Shown one piece after another: positions 61,510 to 64,000 of a DNA stretch of 64,000 nt. Source of the DNA: Saccharothrix sp. NRRL B-16348 (GTDB lineage Bacteria; Actinomycetota; Actinomycetes; Mycobacteriales; Pseudonocardiaceae). The stretch is from positions 10,455 to 74,454 of the forward strand of contig NZ_LGED01000205.1 of the NCBI RefSeq assembly GCF_001280085.1. Reading direction: 5' to 3'. Made by a program: the position numbers and the translations under genes. Numbering within the stretch: position 1 is the stretch's first letter; each line of letters opens with the position of its first letter. The notes below the pieces were generated by a model that was given only the letters and a program-made list of their open reading frames with translations, did no database searches and was not told where the DNA came from.

Positions 61510-64000
61510 CTAGAGGGGCATCGGGTCGATGTCGCAGTTCGCGCGGACACGGGGATCGCTCAACTCCGTCACCGCGGGGTGGTGCTGCCCGAGCCGTTCG
61601 CGCAGCAGGCCCACTGCTCGTCGGTGCAGCGTCTCCGATTCGTCGGTGCGCCCGAGCGCACGCAGGTCGTGCGCGAGGTTCGTCTGGCACGCCAGCGTCG
61701 TCGGGTGATCGGCGCCCAGGATCTCCGTCGCGCGGACGAGAACCTCGGCGCCGATGTCGTGGGCGCCCTGCGGGTCGCCCGACTGGTGCAGGTCACTGGC
61801 GAGGTTGATCCGGGTCACCAGCGTGGACGGGTGATCGTCACCCAGGCGTGCGCGGAAGCTGGCGAGTGTCGCGCTGTCCAGTTCGCGCGCGCCCTCGGCG
61901 TCGCCCATCAACCTGCGCAGGATGGCCACGTTGACGGCCGCGGACAGGGTGTGCGGGTGGCTCGGCCCCAACGTCCGCTCGTACCGCGTCAACGTGTCGC
62001 GGCCGAGCTGCTCGGCCTGCTCCAGCCGACCCAGGTGCCTCAGCTCGATGGAACGCGCCAACGCGGCGGCGAGCGTGTCTGCGTGGTCGAGGTTGTACCG
62101 CAACCGCAGTCCGTCGAACGCCGTCTCCGCGGCTTCCATCGCGCCCACGTGGTCGCCCGCCTTGCGACGCATCACGGCGAGGTGGCGCAGGGCGCGCAGC
62201 CACGCCGGGTTGAGCGGCCGGCCCTGACTGCGCCGTTCGTACGTGCGCACGACTTCCTCGTGCTCGGCGCACGCCTCCCGGTAGTTGCCGAGCTCCCGCT
62301 TGTCGATGGTGAGGCCCGCCTGCGTCAGGAGCGACAGTTCGTGGTCCTGGCCGTAGATCTGGACCCTGCGGTCCCAGGTGTCGGCGTCGAGCTCGACGGC
62401 GGCGGTGAAGTCGCCGACGAGTCGGAGGTTCACGCCGAGGCTGTGCGCGACGGCCAGGGTGGTCGGGTCCTCGTCCCCGAGGTAGCGGACGCAGATGTCG
62501 TAGTTGCGCTTCGACAGCTCCAGCCCACCCAGGAAGTCGCCCTCAGCGCGCTTGTCCGCCGCGACCTGGCTGATCGCCAGGATCGTTTCCTCGTGCTCCT
62601 CGCCGAAGATGCGGCGGTGCCGTTCGAGCAGGTCCGCGTTCAGCGGGGTGGCCTCGGCGTACCGACCCTGCACCCACAGCATGAAGCCGTACCAGCGGCC
62701 CATCCTCAAGGTCTCCGGGTGGTCCCCGCCCAGCCGGTCCACCCAGATCTTGTAGATCTGCTCGGACAGTTCGGCGCTGCGCTTGTGCTCGCCCCACCGG
62801 TAGAGGAACTGGACCTGGTTGGACAGCAGCGACCGGACCGATTCGGCATCGCTCTCATAGGCGTTGGACGCGGCCAGGTGCGCGCTCAGGTCGACGTAGA
62901 TCGGCCAGTTGTCCGGCTCTGCCGGTCCCTCCGGGTCGTTCTCGGCCAGCATCTGGTGGGCGGCGTTGCGCATGGTCACGCGTTCGTCCTCGCTCATCTG
63001 GCTGATGAGCACGGACTGGACCAGGCGGTGCAGCTCGATGGAGTTGGTGCGGTGGTCGACGCGCACCAACGCGAAGCGGTTGATGTCGCGGATGGCCTCG
63101 TTGAGGCGCAGGCTGTCGCGCAGCACCCGGGACAGCTCGGCCGGCACATCGGTGATGCTGCGGCTGTAGCTGAACATCTTGCGGTTGATCGGTTCCGGCG
63201 CCAGGAAGGCGCACACCTGGAGCAACCGCAGCGCCGAGGGGTTCTTCCGCTTGAGCTCGTTGAGCGACAGGTCCCACATGGCCGCGACCGACTCGGGGTA
63301 GTCGAGGGTGGTCGTGACGTCGAGCAGCTCCAGCTGTTTCTCGGCGAGCAGTTGGAGGTACTCGCCTGCGGGCATGCCCGTCTCCACGCGCCAGGCCGCC
63401 GCCTGCGCGATCGCCAACGGCAGGTCGCCCAACGCCTGGGCCAAGCGGTCGGCGTCCTCCTCGCCCAGCTCCGGGTCACGGCGGCGCAGCAACTGCACGC
63501 TCTCGGCGCGCTGGAAGACGTTCACCTCCAGCGGGCGGGCGACGCTCAACCACTGCGAGTTGCGCGAGGTGACCAGGATGCGCCCGGTGCCGCCGGTCGG
63601 CAGGTACTGCTGCACGGCGTCCGGGCTGTCGGCGTTGTCGAAGATGAGCAGCCAGTTGGTCGGGATCTTGTGGTGGTTGCCGCTGCGGAGGGCGTCGAGC
63701 ACCTGCTGGACCGCCACATTGGCCTCGGAACCGACGACGAGGTCCAGTCGCTGCCCCAGTTCCACCAGCGAGTTGACGATCTTCACCGGTCGTTCCGCGG
63801 GCACCCACCAGATCAGGTCGAAGTTCGCGCGGTTGCGGTAGGCGTACTCGATGGCCAGGTGCGACTTGCCCACGCCACCCATGCCGTGGAGCGTTTCGGG
63901 TAGCACAGCCGCGGTCCCGCCCCGGACCAGACGCCGTTCGAGCTCCTGGAGGAGGTCCGCCCGCCCGGTGAAGTTCACGTTCCTCGGCGGTACCCCGCCG
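61510..64000 (-). CDS. fxsT: FxSxx-COOH system TPR protein FxsT (5' end cut by window edge)
   Basis: At least 829 residues of the C-terminal part of FxsT. The canonical GVPPRNVNFTGR begins in the last bases of the window, so the protein extends further right. The NB-ARC NTPase has Walker A HGMGGVGKSHLAIEYAYR, Walker B-like LLIFDNADSPDAV and the signature ILVTSRNSQWL. About ten TPRs follow (DHPETLRMGRWYGFMLWVQG, EDPTTLAVAHSLGVNLRLVG, SHPHTLSAAVNVAILRRLMG). FxsT is a conserved partner of FxsA and HExxH and is thought to be a signal-dependent ATPase. The reading frame stays open to the window's right edge, so the GTG at 63978 is internal. Confidence 0.9.
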   Translation of the reverse strand, partial: GGVPPRNVNFTGRADLLQELERRLVRGGTAAVLPETLHGMGGVGKSHLAIEYAYRNRANFDLIWWVPAERPVKIVNSLVELGQRLDLVVGSEANVAVQQVLDALRSGNHHKIPTNWLLIFDNADSPDAVQQYLPTGGTGRILVTSRNSQWLSVARPLEVNVFQRAESVQLLRRRDPELGEEDADRLAQALGDLPLAIAQAAAWRVETGMPAGEYLQLLAEKQLELLDVTTTLDYPESVAAMWDLSLNELKRKNPSALRLLQVCAFLAPEPINRKMFSYSRSITDVPAELSRVLRDSLRLNEAIRDINRFALVRVDHRTNSIELHRLVQSVLISQMSEDERVTMRNAAHQMLAENDPEGPAEPDNWPIYVDLSAHLAASNAYESDAESVRSLLSNQVQFLYRWGEHKRSAELSEQIYKIWVDRLGGDHPETLRMGRWYGFMLWVQGRYAEATPLNADLLERHRRIFGEEHEETILAISQVAADKRAEGDFLGGLELSKRNYDICVRYLGDEDPTTLAVAHSLGVNLRLVGDFTAAVELDADTWDRRVQIYGQDHELSLLTQAGLTIDKRELGNYREACAEHEEVVRTYERRSQGRPLNPAWLRALRHLAVMRRKAGDHVGAMEAAETAFDGLRLRYNLDHADTLAAALARSIELRHLGRLEQAEQLGRDTLTRYERTLGPSHPHTLSAAVNVAILRRLMGDAEGARELDSATLASFRARLGDDHPSTLVTRINLASDLHQSGDPQGAHDIGAEVLVRATEILGADHPTTLACQTNLAHDLRALGRTDESETLHRRAVGLLRERLGQHHPAVTELSDPRVRANCDIDPMPL

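Noticed and set aside
63978..63978. GTG at 63978 as the start of FxsT
   Set aside because: The frame continues upstream with GVPPRN, the conserved linker of FxsT, so it is an internal codon.

Overview
This is a very GC-rich window with no tRNA, rRNA, insertion sequence, phage gene or CRISPR array that I can see. GC-biased third codon positions, frequent GTG/TTG starts, leaderless genes, TetR/GntR/LacI-type operators, an ECF41-type sigma factor, an SSI-type protease inhibitor, a DUF5313 protein and an FxS-COOH/HExxH cassette all point to a filamentous actinomycete. A Pseudonocardiales genome of the Saccharothrix/Actinosynnema/Lentzea kind is my inference, not a proven identification. Layout, 0-12.4 kb: a secreted BNR-4 protein with a LacI-type operator pair, an EHN-type epoxide hydrolase, a decayed molybdopterin-oxidoreductase gene, a membrane NACHT NTPase with a receptor-like C-terminus, a SUKH-like protein, a secreted S8 protease facing an SSI-family inhibitor across a bidirectional terminator, and an AAC(3)-like acetyltransferase. 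12.4-26.1 kb: small metabolic and regulatory units. These are a LysR/EamA/hydrolase locus, a secreted GH71/99-like enzyme, three SDR enzymes (one next to a TetR gene with two identical operators), and a Baeyer-Villiger-type monooxygenase divergent from an SDR, plus a transglutaminase-like protein and a methyltransferase. 26.3-38.7 kb: a heme peroxidase; the lactate-utilisation operon lutABC behind twin GntR-type operators and a leaderless promoter; metH behind an S-adenosylhomocysteine riboswitch whose P1 stem overlaps an anti-Shine-Dalgarno hairpin; a small secreted SH3-like protein; and an aldo/keto reductase with a divergent TetR repressor. 38.7-55 kb: an RND efflux permease, a three-times-DUF4082 modular protein without a visible signal peptide, a GNAT/membrane operon, an NNH1-like NACHT-LRR protein (a bacterial NLR), an amidohydrolase divergent from an ECF41 sigma factor across a perfect 10-bp inverted repeat, and an unusual hydrolase whose fold seems split by a polytopic membrane domain. 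55-64 kb: an aminopeptidase P and a CorC-like protein, then a biological-conflict island. The island holds a decayed TPR gene, a cyclase-like gene with an effector-associated domain, an FxS-COOH-family small peptide lacking the usual FxSxx terminus, an alpha-KG-HExxH putative peptide beta-hydroxylase and, cut by the right edge, the NB-ARC/TPR protein FxsT. The most interesting content is the set of signalling NTPases and the FxS/HExxH locus at the right end. Three architecturally different STAND NTPases lie in one 64-kb window. The best-resolved regulatory observation is the metH riboswitch expression platform. Seven convergent gene pairs overlap at their 3' ends, and five genes have a -10 hexamer 5-7 nt before the start codon, which suggests leaderless mRNAs.
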